Assembly: GCA_028023455.1 (NCBI GenBank)
Contig: JAQFVV010000022.1
Span: 6,467,100-6,531,099, forward strand
Length of the DNA: 64,000 nucleotides
Origin: Epiperipatus broadwayi
Taxonomy: Eukaryota > Onychophora > Udeonychophora > Euonychophora > Peripatidae
Direction of reading: 5' to 3'
Below the pieces are notes generated by a model. The model saw nothing but the letters and a program-made list of their open reading frames with translations, did not search any database and had not been told where the DNA came from. How positions within the stretch are numbered: the stretch's first letter is position 1; every line of letters starts with the position of its first letter. Made by a program: the position numbers and the translations under genes. Positions 45,871-58,933 of the stretch are shown piece by piece.

Positions 45871-46406
45871 TATATTTCTATACTTTTTATAATAAATTTA
45901 TTTTTAATAACAATTTAAAATATATGCTAATTTTATATCAGAACATAATCTTTACCCTACATGTATAAAATCATGACAGAAGCAGGTGACAAAAGTAGAT
46001 AATGGAAATGATTTTATGCAATGCATTGGATCAGGGTTATTTTAAATTCTTATTTTACAAATAATTTTATAGTTTTTATTAAATATAAATGTAATTTAAA
46101 AGTGTTTTTTTTAAAAAAAGATTTGGTAATACAGCATCTATTGAACCACACTATTCGATGGCGCTGTTTCTACGAAAACACATAAATATGCTGTTTACAA
46201 GGCCGCTCATAGATCTTACAGCCTGTAAATGTTCAAACACTAACATCTCTAGCATGTTGAACATTATTAGCGACGAGTATACGACTTTCTAGACATTACT
46301 CTTGACTATTGTACAGCGTATGATATGAAGGTTTTTGTACTTGTAATGATGAAAAGTCTATTGAACAGATTTTTTTTTTGCTTCAATGTATTGTAATTGA
46401 TGTGAG

Positions 46407-46703
46407 TTGGTCAAAATGGTAACGAATTGTCAAATGCCCCTCCTTTCATTGTCAGGGGTCAGAATTGATGAAATGAGGAGTGTAAATCACGATTCGGCAA
46501 AGTTCACGATCAAGTCGTGCACTTTCCGAGACTTTTTCAAGATCAAAACAACAGTTCAATGGTCGACGACCATTCGGCGTTGTAGTTTTGAGATTGACCT
46601 GCTACAGAAGGCAAATGTGCTGGCCTTCCTTCAACCCCAAAAAAGAAAATATTTGACACAGCCAGAAAAAAAAACTGTCTTTTGTGGTGGTTTAAGAAAT
46701 TAA
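46407..46703 (+). pseudogene. 98-codon frame, possibly Tc1-like transposase remnant
   Basis: This is the only sizeable frame in the outer TIR element with a mixed base composition. The phrase TTIRRCSFEIDLLQ followed by a basic LQPQKRKYLTQ could correspond to the paired-type DNA-binding region of Tc1-family transposases (T-I-R-R-x-L ... K-P-x-L-T). No DDE residues can be placed. It ends GGLRN at a TAA stop. The assignment is weak; it could equally be a chance frame in noncoding element DNA. Confidence 0.3.
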
Positions 46704-46959
46704 GGCATTGTCAAACATCTGGAATGGAAGGTCCATTGCGTCAATGGCGATGAAGGGGTTCCATTTGCTCATGGGACAGGTTTTGAGGGTTGGCTGGGAA
46801 TCGCTTTTTCCCAAGTGGTATGGTTAATTGATTCTTGAAGACGGGATCAGCTTACAGTGAAGGGTATTACAACTGACTTGGAAAGATGTCAAAACACAAC
46901 CGTAAGGAATATGACCACAGGTCTTAGAGAGGTCTGTCGAGAAAGCCTTGTTTCTCGAT

Positions 46960-47190
46960 AAACAAAACAAACCAAAAAAAGTTTCTTCAAAAACAATCAA
47001 AAAAGACTTGGTTATAAAAAAAAAACCAAAAAAAAGTTGTTTCTTTAAAAAAAAAATGAAAAAAAAGAGACCGGACAAAAAAAAAAAAAAAGACGGAATA
47101 TTTTTAAAAGCCAAAAAAAAACCAAACTATTTTTTGATTTTTAAGAAAAATATATACATCAAACCGGTTACAAAAAAAAAAAAGGGTACT
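46960..47190. repeat. A-rich low-complexity block
   Basis: Runs such as AAAAAAACCAAAAAAAAGTT dominate. The poly-Lys plus-strand frame at 46948-47223 and the Phe-rich minus-strand frame are products of this composition, not genes. Confidence 0.7.
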
Positions 47191-47860
47191 TATAATCTAA
47201 TCGGGCTTGGCCAAAACACCTAACAAATGCCGTTTACAAGGCCTTCATTACGGCTATAGAAAACATCTAATGTTTGTCTTAGCCATTAGAAGGCCGTTGA
47301 TGATGACGTAACGCAGAAATAATACGGCCTATTTCTGCTTCGCGACAGTTATTGTGAATCCACACACTTATCTTTTGTGTAGTTTGATATATGTGTGTAT
47401 ATTTTTATTAGTCAAATTTTTACAATATACGTTACAGAATCCTTGTATTTGTAATGAATTTAAGAAACCCGACTTTATAGTAATTTTCCAAATGGCCACA
47501 CCCTTATTTAGAGAAGATGTAATGTGTAAAAGCTTTCCGAGAGTAGGTCAGAGGAATTCGGCTGAGTTCGCATGCGAAATCTCGTTTTCACATGAAATAC
47601 CACGTGGTTCATAAAATGTCTGGTGATCGTAACTTTTTCCGCAGTTGCCAAAAATAGAAGCCGAGTATTTCTGCTGTCCAATAAAAATACACACGATTTT
47701 TTGTAAATTTCATAGAAAGCACATATTATAAACATGTTTGATAAGTAAAGAAGACATTTATATGTGTTTGTTGTTGTTTAAAAAAGTCTGAGTTTCTTTC
47801 TTTTGTCCGACTACGGTTACAATATTGATTTTTATTTTAGCATTACAAACAACAGAACAC

Positions 47861-47894
47861 TAATCCTAAAACTAACCCTAAACCTAACCCTACA
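47861..47894 (+). repeat. Short interstitial telomere-like array
   Basis: Three to four degenerate units of the type (A)AACCCTA: TAATCCTAAAACTAACCCTA, AACCTAACCCTACA. It lies inside the inner TIR element. It is too short to show telomere biology and may be chance. Confidence 0.4.
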
Positions 47895-48024
47895 CAGTTG
47901 TTTTGTTATGTAAAAAGCAATAATTAAGGGAAAGACATTACTAAATAGACATCGGGAAAAAAGTTCTAAAAACAGCGATTTAAAAATAAAAAAAAGCTTG
48001 TCGTTTACTAAATCCAAAATTAAA

Positions 48025-48100
48025 ATTAAACAACTTTTTAAATAAAAAAAAAGTTATATAAATTAAAGTTAAACAACTTTTTAAATAAAAAAAAGTTATA
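48025..48100 (+). repeat. Two 34-bp near-identical repeats
   Basis: TTAAACAACTTTTTAAATAA followed by an A run and GTTATA occurs at 48026-48058 and 48069-48100. Confidence 0.7.
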
Positions 48101-48396
48101 GCAATCAATAAATTAATAACCAAAAAAAAAAAAAAAACAGCGATTCGATTTAAAAATAATGTGGCCCCGAACATTGTATTGTATTGTTTTTGACTGCCAA
48201 CAACACCATCAAGTGGCCAAGCCCGATTATGTTATAATTACCAAAAAAAAAAAGTAAAAAAATTCAAACCAATCCAAAAATTAAAACCATAAATCAAGAA
48301 AATTTGAAAAGCAGCCCGGTAACGTTATATCTATTCGTTTTTCACTAGCAACAACGCCATCGGATGGAGTGGCTCAATAGATGCTGTATTACCAAA

Positions 48397-51300
48397 AATT
48401 CTATAAATTAAATCTTCTGGAGTCTTTATTATTGAGACTGAAAGTTGGAAAAAACTTAAAATATTTGAATTTTTCAGTTTTTTTTTAAACAAAATTATTT
48501 GAAAGCACATTGATAATATACACTTTGTTATTGCATTCTTTTAATTTTTCTTTTCTTTGACAATAAATAATCTGTTTTCAAAGATAGAGCTTAGAAATAT
48601 ACATATATCCTAAGAAGTTTTGCAAAAAATCATGAACATTTTATATAATGTGTTAAATCAGGGTTATTTTTAAATCCTACATATACATGCTTACTGTCAT
48701 TCTTTTCTCATTTTATCTAACTTTAATGTAATACCGTTGGAATTTCAAACATTTCCTATATATATTGCATGAAATGTTAAAAATATTTTTCGATAAGCTC
48801 TGCTAAAAAAGTGAGGTAGAGAAGAACAAACATCAAGGATGTGTCCACTAAAGGCAATATGTAGCCATGCTCCCCTAGTATTATATAAAAACAATAAGTT
48901 ATCTCAATTTTTTCACCAGTTATAATAAATGCAAATATTAAGTAATAATAGTACTATAACCATTAATTTTAGTATCTTATTAAACTTTCATAACCTAATA
49001 ATTAAAATGACAAACATTTACTATTTAATCTTTACTTTCTTGTTTAAAAGGCAGACTAATTTATTTAGCAATCACTCTTATTTTCATAATATTCTCTAAA
49101 ATTTAACAAATTTGAACTTTTTTATATATCTTCTATTGAAAGATTCAAATGACTTAATGTATTATAAACTGAAATTTATGCAAAAAAATAAAAATAAACA
49201 TGAAAAAAATATAAAACAGTTTCAAAATAGATATGAGAAATGTAAAAAAAAATGTATATTTAATATTAGGCCCAATCCTTCTGTATGTCTGCAGTTTTTT
49301 AAAAATATATATATAAGTTTTTCTGAAGCTATTTTCTAGGATAAGAAAATCCCAAATCATGATTGGATTAAAGCACAGGATTTAAAAAATTATATAATTT
49401 GCACATCAATTAAATTGTTAAATTACAGATATTTATACAAATGTATTTTTCTTTTATTTTATTTTTAAAAGACCAATTCTAATTTTACTTGATGGTAGAA
49501 GGAAATCAGATTAATAATATTCTCCCTATATATATGAGAAATATGTACATATATTTATAAATTAAAAAATATGCTTGTAAAAATATTTATTGTATTTTAA
49601 AAAATTCAAGTTAAAATATTTATTTTTTAAAAAAATTATAAATACAGCTATAAAAACTATTGTTTTTGATATAAAAAAATTCATTATTCATTTATTTATA
49701 TGGATTTTTTTTTATTTGTGGTCAACTTAACCATTAATAAAATATAAAGGAACCTGTAAAGATTTCAATCAGGTGATAGATTCATTTAATGGTTTTATTA
49801 AGTTTTTCAATTCTCCTACTATAGTCATAAATATATGATAATTTTTAGGTGAATGGTTCATGGTTTGTATTTGACCATAACTATAAAGGTCAGTGACTAT
49901 AAAAACCATTCATAAAGCAGAAAAACAAAAAAGTTGTCCTGAAATTATTAATAAAACTCTAGTAAAATCAAATTCTGATTTTATTGTTAGATCTGGAAAT
50001 TGGAATTTGTTAGAAACTTTTCTAAGAAATATTTTTTTACACCATAATATATTGAATGTTTGAAAAAAAATCTTGGTTGAATATCCAGAAACGGAAACTA
50101 TTTGAAATGCAACTCATATGATGAAATTATATAGACTTACTGGCAACTCTGTGGGGCAATTTTTGGTATCTGGTAGATCATATTAAAAACCAGGAAACCA
50201 TTACAAATTAATAGACTTGAATGTACCAGTAATTTTTCTTAAAAGTGATATTTCACAAGAATCTAGATATTTAATGCGGGTAATTTTTGTACAAACAGAG
50301 GCCCAATATTCTCTAATAAAATAGTGCAAATAGGTCAAGCAAACTTTCAGGAAAATTATTTCTAGAAATTATTTTAGATCCAACTTTGAATAGACTCTAG
50401 TTCAAAATTACTCCTAATTAGCAGGTGTAAGATTGTATTTCATTCTATTGTTGTAAAAGATTATATTCATTTTTACAAGATGTTTCTCTATTGCTTGAAA
50501 TTTTTTTCATCTACTGAAGACTCGATCCTAATCTAACAATAAACAATACGCTCACTGTTTATCTAAAAACATTAATTCTTATTTATCATAAATGTTTTTT
50601 TCTAATTTTATTAAACCAAATCAATTTAATTTCTTTATTTATATGAACAGAAATGTATTTATGAAACTATCACTGATATTAAAAACTGTATTACAATCCA
50701 TAGCCAAGATTGATTGATATGTAAAGACAAAATTTGAGCCTTTAATATATTTCTAAAAGGCAGGTTGAAAATTTAATAATACAATAGATTTTGATCAATC
50801 TAAATTATGCAGATATTCTAGTAAGCTAACAAATTTGTAAAGATTTTTAAATATTATATACACATTACCAATTATCTATTCCAGATAAACAGTGTTATAT
50901 GTATAAATAATACTAATTTGAAAGTAAAATGTTTCCCGAGTTAAGAGGAGAGATATGCATATGCTTATTACTTTGATATGCAACTAGAATTGGTTCTTCA
51001 TAATTTCTCCAGATTTGTATAATTTTTTTTTTTTTTAAATGATATTGAAAACTATCTAATTTTCAGTTTTGCTCCATTTCTGGGATTTTTTAAAATTACT
51101 AAAATTTTATTTAGATGTAGCTTATTCTAGTGATTAAATTCAGTTTTGGCATGTTAAGATAAGAATTGGATTAAGATTTTATATATATAGTATCAAAATT
51201 TCTAATTTGAGCTTAAATCTTACTTTTTATTTCTCTCTGCACTTTATTTTAATACTTAAATGTTTTTTATAAAATATTTTTATATGGTTATAGTGAATAG

Positions 51301-51820
51301 AATTTCAAGAGAAATATATTCAAATTATATATTTTATAAATGTCTACTATATATATTTGTGCTAGATGATCAAAACTTGTATGTATTATCTGTTTCTTTT
51401 AGTTTCAATTCAATAGTTTAAATTGTTTGCATGCGTGTGTATGCTTGTGGTTAATTATGAATTTAAATATATATATATGCTAATTTAATAAAAAAAATGT
51501 TTCATAATGAATAAAATGTTATAAAAAAAATTTGCTTTAAATTACTGTATATAGAAAAATATTTCAGTCAATGCAAAATTACAGATGGTTTTTTTGCATT
51601 TTACAATTACCTAAGATAAATTTATCTTTTATCACAGTCATTAGCTGTTTGAAAGCAATAATTTCATCTGGAAAATGTGGGGAGTGGGGGTGAAGAGCAT
51701 ATGTAATAATGAAAAAACTGTGTTCAGCAAATAGCAATATGGTGATTCTCTTATTTGTGGCAAATTAATAACATCCTGCATTTGTACTTTTGGAACAGGC
51801 ATTGCTGCTCACTTGACTAA
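48397..51820. other. Long AT-rich spacer, nothing recognised
   Basis: 49740-50500 has slightly more balanced composition and many broken short frames, perhaps an old coding relic, but no motif could be read. The frames at 49112-49360 are AT-biased shadows. Confidence 0.4.
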
Positions 51821-53939
51821 TAATGGCTTCTTTATACCCTTCAAAAAAGAAGAGTAAAATATCCATTTACCAATCACACTGTGATTGGCTGGAAAAAAAA
51901 ACTAGATTTCAGGCCATAACAATGGCATTGCAGCGGTCTTTTTTTTTTTTTAAAAAAAAAAGGACTAAATTAAACAAACTTCACAATAAAGTCCACAAAA
52001 AAAGAACATTATATCACATTCCTAATTAGTTACTTTATGTTGTATGGCTAAAATTAGATTGATTTGATATGTGATCCCAAGAATGTGAATTAATAATTAT
52101 CAAATTTTTTAATATTCAAGAGTTAAGCAATTAATCTACACCATCAAATTGCAGCAATCAATGAATATATTTTAATAAAAATAATATTCCTTTGAATTTT
52201 CCTTTCAAATTTTATTTGGAAATTTGGATACAACTAATCATTTTAGTTTAACATTAGCAAGAGGCTACTCCAGCAAAAAAAAAAGTTTTGTGATTAATAT
52301 ATAAATCAATTCAGGAACTACTAATAAAATCTGGTTACATCATATTTTAATTTCTCTTACATCTTCCTACCCTATCTTGTAGCAAACCTCATTCTGAAAT
52401 ACTTCAATATCTTGCCTAACTGTAATAATTTTTAGAATTTCAGATAGACATTCAGAATTAAATACACAAATGATGAACATTAATAATCTATATTTAAAAT
52501 TTTTCTATGACATATTTTGTTACTGATGATCTTAATAGCTGATATTTACAAAAACTGCAGTTTTCATTGATCAATATGAAATAATAATTTGCTAGAGATG
52601 AAATTTAAAAAAAAAATGTCAATAGTCATTGCTTCCCACTAAAACTCAAAAAAAAAAATTTATAGGTTAAAGATTCATGAAGAGACTGGAGTGAAATCAA
52701 AACAATAATTATAATATTAACATTAACCATTCAAATTTTTCTAATCAGGTCTAATTTAGCCAATCAATTATAAAAGCAATCTAAGATAAGTTAATTGAAA
52801 GTTTTAAGATTTTAAGGATACAATTTAATTCTCTCACTTTAAATATTAAATTATAAAAAGTCTGCTGAGTATTTATATGTATAATATATACTCAATGCAT
52901 GGGCTGCTTTGCCAATTGTGCTACTCTTATTGCTTGTAAAAAATATGGTCATCAAAAGATATTATAAATATGTTACATGAAGAATTGAAAACATTAAATT
53001 ATAGCAGTTAATTTTCTAATTGTTAATTAAAAGAACAGAATGACTAATATAATTTTCTCTTGGTGACAAAGAGCCCACTAAATCCCAAATGATTATAAGA
53101 ATACTTAATTAGTAATTATGACTTCCATTAACAGCAATAATCCACTTATCCTATACATCTATATAAAGAGATACCAACATTATAGAAAATTAAATTTCAA
53201 TAACTGAAATTGTTTTAAAATTTTATCATATATAATATAATTACCAAAACTTTAAATAACCTTCTTTTGCTGTTTTTTTTTTTTTTTTACTTTCAGCTAT
53301 AAAGAATACTTTAGTAATAAGTCTACTTATTGGATCCTTTCAAATATGACAATCATTTAATTAGGCAATGTGAGACAGCTCTATATATTTCAGAAAAGAA
53401 GTTATAACAAACTATATGAAATATAAGTATTTAAAACTTGATATAGTTCAATTAATCATTACAAAAAAAAAAAAGCAATGTCAAAAAAATTTATTATAAA
53501 AGATTAAAATAAAATTATATATATTATATTAAAGGAGAGTGTTTACTTTGTTAATGAATTTGTAATATACTTATGAAATACTGTATTACAACAAATATAA
53601 TTTTTAAAATGACCAATTATTACTCATAAAAAATATGCTATATAAAGGATGATATTTACACACAGGTATTTTAATCTCCAGTTTGGGGCCTGCAGATATA
53701 GGGGATTTCCATAAATTAAATTTGGCAAAAAAAAAAACAACTGAATTTTATTCCAATTAAGAGCCCTGCAACTTATTAGCATTGTGTATCTTAAAAAAGT
53801 GTGAAGTATGGTCCTAGCAGGCTCTGGATATATATATATGACCTATGAATGCCAATATATTAAATCATGTGATTAATTGCTCAAAAGGTCATCTAACATT
53901 CAAGCATCTGAGTGGCAGATTGGACACAACAGTTTTATT
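51821..53939. other. AT-rich spacer with a short palindrome and SINE-like traces
   Basis: CCAATCACACTGTGATTGG at about 51870-51888 is a near-perfect palindrome. At about 52900-52930 the minus strand reads AGTAGCACAATTGGCAAAGC, which resembles a tRNA A box; no B box was found. On the minus strand, 51800-51640 is open for 53 codons from MPVPKVQMQDVINLP; I do not recognise it. Confidence 0.35.
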
Positions 53940-53995
53940 CAATTTATCAAACTGATTTTTTTTTTTTACTTTAACCAATTGAGATTCAATCTAAC
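53930..53995 (-). repeat. Decayed SINE tail related to 60065-60160
   Basis: Minus strand: ATTGAATCTCAATTGGTTAA, an A tract, then ATCAGTTTGATAAATTGAAT. The 60065-60160 copy has the same order with GATTGAGTCCATGGTTAAG, A tract and ATCAGTTGGACAAATTGAAT. Confidence 0.5.
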
Positions 53996-54714
53996 ATTGG
54001 TAGGAAACTTCCACTAATAGTAAAGGTTGCATCATATTACAAAAACATGTTTTAGTTAATAATACTTATCTAATAAATACAAATTAGCCTAAAACTTTTT
54101 CTTCTAGTAGATATCCATTTACTGATAATGACAAAACAAATAACAGAATTGTACATAGCCAACTCTGCTATTTCCAAACACACATTGAAATCTGTATATT
54201 TTATTGGTAATTTAATTTTGGAAAAAAACAAACTAGACACCATTAAACAGAGACAAAAAAAAGTTGCTCCTTCAAATATATTTGTAGCTACAATTTTTTT
54301 TTTTCTACTGTCTGGTATATTCATTACAATTTTGTATGTTTAACAATATGTAGTTTTGTTTTTTTTCTAATTTGAACAAATTGGAAATATATTGAGTTCT
54401 TTATATTGTTTTTTTATTCATTTATATTGTAATATATTAAGTTTTTTTTATCAATAAAATTCCTTTTGAAACTAATTTTGATAGAAAAATAAAACAGATG
54501 CTATATTGGGTAAACTTTGAATATTAATTTCTTCCAAAAAAAACTGATATTTTGTCTTCATTTTTAATCTTCAAAAATTTCCTAAGATTAAGACATAATA
54601 AACATAGAAAATTCATTTTTATTATTAACAATATAGCAAAAACAAATGTTTAATACAAAAATATGTGTTCAATATTGTTTTTATTAAAAATTTTGTAGAA
54701 AAATATTGCTAATA
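53996..54714. other. AT-rich spacer
   Basis: Overlapping frames on both strands at 54070-54343 are short and unrecognised. Confidence 0.4.
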
Positions 54715-55566
54715 CACCTGGGTCTCTTTTTACGCGGACTTATTTAATACGATTTTGAAGTTACGCAATTCGTGTTTCACCAGAAGTCGATTTCCGATAA
54801 TGTGCTATTACTTTAAATAATAAATTTTGCGCACTTACGTTATATTGAAAGTAATAGCACATTATTGGAATTTGATTTTCATCTTAGTAATTTCAATATT
54901 TTCAGTGCTTTATAATAGTAAGATTTTATGCAATAATGAAATTAAAATCATGATTTCCACATTTTATGTATACACATATTAAATTTTACAAGATTATAAT
55001 GTAAATTTGTTCAAACATTGTGCGTGTTAATTTTGCATTTTAAATCACACATTCTGTTTTTGCTTTTTAAAAAAGAACGTAATCAATTATTATTTTCTTA
55101 TTAATGACACTAATCATTAACGTGCTCTTAAATTCCGAGAGCTAAATGGTTGTATGTCTGGATATCACGAGCTTCGTAAACAATTAATAAAATCATCGTC
55201 TCAAAGATTAATTACTAATTACGTTGTCACCAGAAAATCATAATAATTAAAACGTATAAAAAAATGTAAATTACTGTACTGCAAATTGTGCATAAAAATA
55301 TATTATTTTGAATAAAATTAAATATAGTTAAAAAAAGTTTGTCTTGTATCAATTTTTTTCAAATTTGAAATTTTTTATAAGTCATATTTTATTTCCTTAT
55401 TTTTTTTTTTGCGTGAATTTTAAAGTAATTTTACGTTGGTGCTTTGCTTTTACGCGAATTTTGAAAAATCAAGACCGCATCCCCCCTTTTACGTCTATTT
55501 TTGCGCGATTTTGTTTGCGCGCGTTTTCTGAGGAACCTATCTATCGCGTAAAACGAGAGCCAGGTG
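54715..55566. mobile_element. Tigger/pogo-like non-autonomous DNA transposon, copy 2 (852 bp)
   Basis: Ends CACCTGGGTCTCTTTTTACG and, read inward from the right, CACCTGGCTCTCGTTTTACG, with TA on both sides (54713-54714 and 55567-55568). It is homologous to 13260-14429 but about 320 bp shorter. It keeps more CpG (TTGCGCGATTTTGTTTGCGC near 55501) where copy 1 has TG or CA, so copy 2 looks younger. A short frame at 55344-55586 runs over the right end and is not a transposase. Confidence 0.8.
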
Positions 55567-55568
55567 TA

Positions 55569-55844
55569 TATATGAAAATTGTTTAAAAGAAGTGAATAAT
55601 TTTTTTATTGAATTTTTGAAATCATATATTTTTTAGATTCAACATCTCATATCAAAGACAATAAACATTTCAACAATAACAAAAATTTTGCAATAACACT
55701 GATATATATTTTATCACCAGAGCATGATTTTTGGAGCATAAATCTTGGAAGTTGAACAAAAATTAAAAATTTTTTAAACTTTATTTAAACTTTTCAATTA
55801 CAAACACCTTGTTAATAATAAGACAAGACTGGTTAGTAATTACA
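55569..55844. other. AT-rich spacer
   Basis: Nothing recognised. Confidence 0.5.
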
Positions 55845-55990
55845 CAATGTTTCAAGTAGTATTATTTTCCTCTTCTTTCAGATGTTGTTGGCCTGACCAG
55901 TGATAATATTAACATAGGAGTCAAACTTACACCTTTAGATTCTTGCATATCAAATTTTAAGGCAACACTCTAACCAAGTGAGCTATTCTG
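55845..55990 (-). mobile_element. tRNA-derived SINE with a CTGGTCAGGCC tail, minus strand
   Basis: Minus strand: AATAGCTCACTTGGTTAGAG (A box), GTTGCCTTAAAATTTG, AGTTTGACTCC (B box), then ATCACTGGTCAGGCCAACAA, CATCTGAAAGAAGAGG and CTTGAAACATTGTG. The tail is the same as in the palindrome at 8897-9492. A good A and B box but poor stems argue for a SINE rather than a tRNA gene. Confidence 0.75.
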
Positions 55991-57771
55991 TAATACTTAT
56001 ACTTCTTGATTAAACTGATTATCAGTCATCTTTTGTTCTGTATAACATTTAAAATTAAATGAGTCACTTGAGGCATATTGACATTCTAAGACTTCTAAGT
56101 GTTTTTGTAAATGAAAAAATTCTCTATTTTTTATCTAACATCATTTATATTCACACATGGTCCTGAACAATCTATCAACCCAACTTGATTAAATGTAATT
56201 AACTTAAGAATAAAAGTAAATTGTAATCTCAGCACTCATAGGAGTTGATACTTTTTCATTAGTAATGAAAGTTGTACTCCAATTATATTTTTTAGTCAGA
56301 TCATCAACATTCAGGTTAACCTGTAACCTTTATCCTCCAGATAATGCTTAAATACCAACTTAGCAATTCCAAATAGTTAGCTAGATTGGTTAAAGATGAG
56401 CTATCAGAAAGTTTGTATCGAAATAATTTTCAAGCAGTTACCTGGCTGAAACTGAATCCCAAATTATGGCATTCTTACCACTATAGAATTTCTAAGAAAT
56501 ATGTGAACAATTTAAAGCAACAGGAACAGAACGTTTTTATATTTAAAAAAGTTGGCGGATACTAGAATAAGTATACATAAGTTAATAATCTAATTCTCCT
56601 CACATTCAATTAAATTTCCATGATAGCGCTATGGCTTGCATTTATTTAGGATTATTTGTTTAATTAGTAACTTGCTTAGTTTTTGTCTATAAGCTATTAA
56701 TGACATATCAAACCCATTTTCATAATATATATTTCATGGGTGATATGAGTCCAGCTGTAGTAAAAATTAACTTTAGCAATTAGATATAATGCATGATATT
56801 CTTAGTATTATATATTCATTCATGTAAGTGCCTTATTAGTTTTAATAGAAAAGTTATACCCAATCATCCTGAAAACTATGAATTATATCATTCACATATT
56901 TAATAGTTAAATGTTGATAAGACTGACATATTGCACAACTCATACTCCAAATTACACAGCCCCTGTTAAAGTTTGTTTTCGTGTAAATTCTTTAAATTTA
57001 CTATAAAAGACTTCCTGTGTCCATTGAAAGAAATTGAAATAGATGACTATCTCAAGAACCTACTTCTTTTTAATGAATTTAATACATGGAATGTACTGTT
57101 CAGACCAGTTATAAACTCAAAATTGCAGTATGAAATCAATGAATATCTTTATAATCCAAGTTAACATTTTGCATATGATTCAAAATGAAAAAGAATGTAA
57201 ATAGAAATTTGAATTGATGAAAAAAATTAAATTGAAATTGAGAAAATCAAATTATTTATGCTAATACAGAATAGTTTAAGAAAATGATAAAAAAAAATAA
57301 TAATAATAATAATAATTTTGAATTTATCATTTTTTTTAATTCTTTTTAATAAGTCATACTTTATCTTGTTTTTATATTTAAATTCACAACTGTCTTAAGA
57401 ATGTTAAGAAAAATATTAAAATCTTTCAACCCTATAATGGCACTATCATTATTCATACTCTCAGAACAATGTGGCTTGTTCGATGATCTATAATTTTTGA
57501 CAACAAAAAATACAACAATCTTAAAATAATATGTAAGTAGCGTAACATTTTTGGTAAAATAATATTTTTCCTTAGTTGTACATTACTAAAATATGAAGCA
57601 TGTTAATTACACATTCACCTAAAGCTGAATCATTTTTCATCTGCCTGTTTTTATAAGTTATGTACCATATGATGTAATTTTTTTTTTTGCTTCCCCTATA
57701 TATACTAATACTTCTATATAATTTCCTATTAATAAAGCTTATTTTATAATAATAAAAAAGAATGTTTAATG
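55991..57771. other. AT-rich spacer with one unrecognised frame
   Basis: A plus-strand frame at 56973-57164 (starting at TTG) encodes a mixed-composition phrase (KDFLCPLKEIEIDDYLKNL...FNTWNVLFRPVIN). It looks less like chance than most here, but I recognise no family and see no good splice sites. An AAT microsatellite is at about 57296-57316. Confidence 0.35.
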
Positions 57772-58933
57772 CAGATGTCAGCAACCTTGGGCATGCATGC
57801 CAAGCATGGCCCGTAGAATTATTAAATGGCACTCTGAATTGAAATATAAAAAAAAAATATTTAATTACAGCATACGTGTTTGCACCATCACCAACATTTT
57901 GTATATGCGGCTCGCATGTAAATGGAAACCATGATTCAGTTTTACTTATTATTTTGTACAGTAAACATACATTTGATCTTTGCTATTTTCAATAAGGATA
58001 AGAGCTAAGTAGAATGAAAATATTTTTTTTTCTATGGAAGATTAATTTTGTCTGAATTTTTTTTTTTTTTTTTACGGTCAATTGACCTTTTATATATATA
58101 TTTTTTTTTGCAACTATGTGTTTAGAGTAAATTTAGATTCAGACAGAATATTATATCAATTCATTTGAAAAACTATTCATAATTATATAACAATACATTT
58201 TAAGTTCTGGCGCATTTATAGTTAGTGATGATCGGGTTAATGCTTGAATGAAGTCCACAAATACTGGAGATTTGATAATATTGTTCAAATCTCAAAGATA
58301 ATATTGTTCAAATCTCAAAGAAGTTAAAAATTGTTTTTTTTTTTCTTTTAAATGTCTATTGTGTAATTAAAATAAATTTCTCATAGAGAAAAATTTCCAA
58401 TGTCCATAGTTTTAAAGAAAAAAAGTACATGAAAAACTAAATTCGAATTGATTTTTTATGTTACAAAAATGAGTTTCTTGAAAACATTTTTGATGAATGC
58501 TAGAAAAATATTTGTTTTATTTTGTTCATTAGTCAGCTTTTTAAATTAAACCATTGAAAGTTAAAGGCACTTTGCCCATTCTGAATTACTATATTTTAAT
58601 CGGCAATTTTCTAAAAAAAGAAACATTTTCTTAAACATCAACGGGATGGATTCTCTCCATGCCAAAGGAAGTTTTAAGCATGTCTTTCAAATGCAATATA
58701 ATTTAACAAAACATACGTTTCACATATGATCCTATGTATTTCAAAATTTTTAATAACCAATAATTTAAGAACAGGTTATAATGACTTCAAAAATATATTA
58801 TATACTTTTGAAGCCCATTATAACCGGACCAATTTTTATACTATTTATAATAAGATTGGTACAATTGTCGGCACCCGGAATAACATTGTAACATAGATTC
58901 AGCATGACACCACTAAAAGGTTGCCGATCCCTG
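57772..58933. mobile_element. hAT-type DNA transposon, decayed (1162 bp)
   Basis: Left end CAGATGTCAGCAACCTT and right end, read inward, CAGGGATCGGCAACCTT. CAGNNRTCRGCAACC is a typical hAT (Charlie/Tip100-like) terminus. The 8 bases outside are GTTTAATG on the left and GACTAGTG on the right, matching at 5 of 8, which fits a decayed 8-bp duplication. Internal words TGCGGCTCGC and, near 58645, a plus-strand phrase GMDSLHAKGSFKHVFQM are reminiscent of hAT noncoding and transposase sequence. No intact frame remains. Confidence 0.75.

Larger units (their letters stand above)
47188..48240. mobile_element. Inner TIR element nested in the outer one
   Basis: The ends share TATAA(T/C)(C/A)TAATCGGGCTTGGCCA, read inward (47191-47213 and 48217-48239). 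Further in, AAATGCCGTTTACAAGGCC (47226) matches ATATGCTGTTTACAAGGCC of the outer element (46187). The right end matches the outer right end in GATGGYGTTGTTG...AGT.AAAAACRA. So the two elements are relatives. It holds a GCAGAAATA...TATTTCTGC hairpin (47311-47339) and no convincing frame. Confidence 0.6.
46122..48396. mobile_element. Outer TIR element of about 2.27 kb
   Basis: The ends share GGTAATACAGCATCTATTGA on both sides, read inward, followed by (A/G)CCAC.C.AT.CGATGGCG and TGTT.CTA, so the terminal repeats are about 50 bp. The interior is GC-richer than the flanks for the first 700 bp. A plus-strand 98-codon frame (46407-46703) contains TTIRRCSFEIDLLQKANVLA and LQPQKRKYLTQ. These resemble the helix-turn-helix end of Tc1-type transposases only weakly. 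A second, related TIR element is nested inside (47188-48240). The target duplication is unclear; the TA inside GGTAATA could be it if the flanking bases are shared by chance. Confidence 0.7.

Noticed and set aside
46824-47223. Lys-rich plus and Phe-rich minus frames
   Set aside because: Products of an A-rich low-complexity block inside a TIR element.
47861-47894. True telomeric sequence
   Set aside because: Only a few degenerate units inside a TIR element, with no array.
54070-54343. Overlapping opposite-strand frames of 84 and 71 codons
   Set aside because: AT-biased codons, no motif, no splice or repeat context; judged chance.
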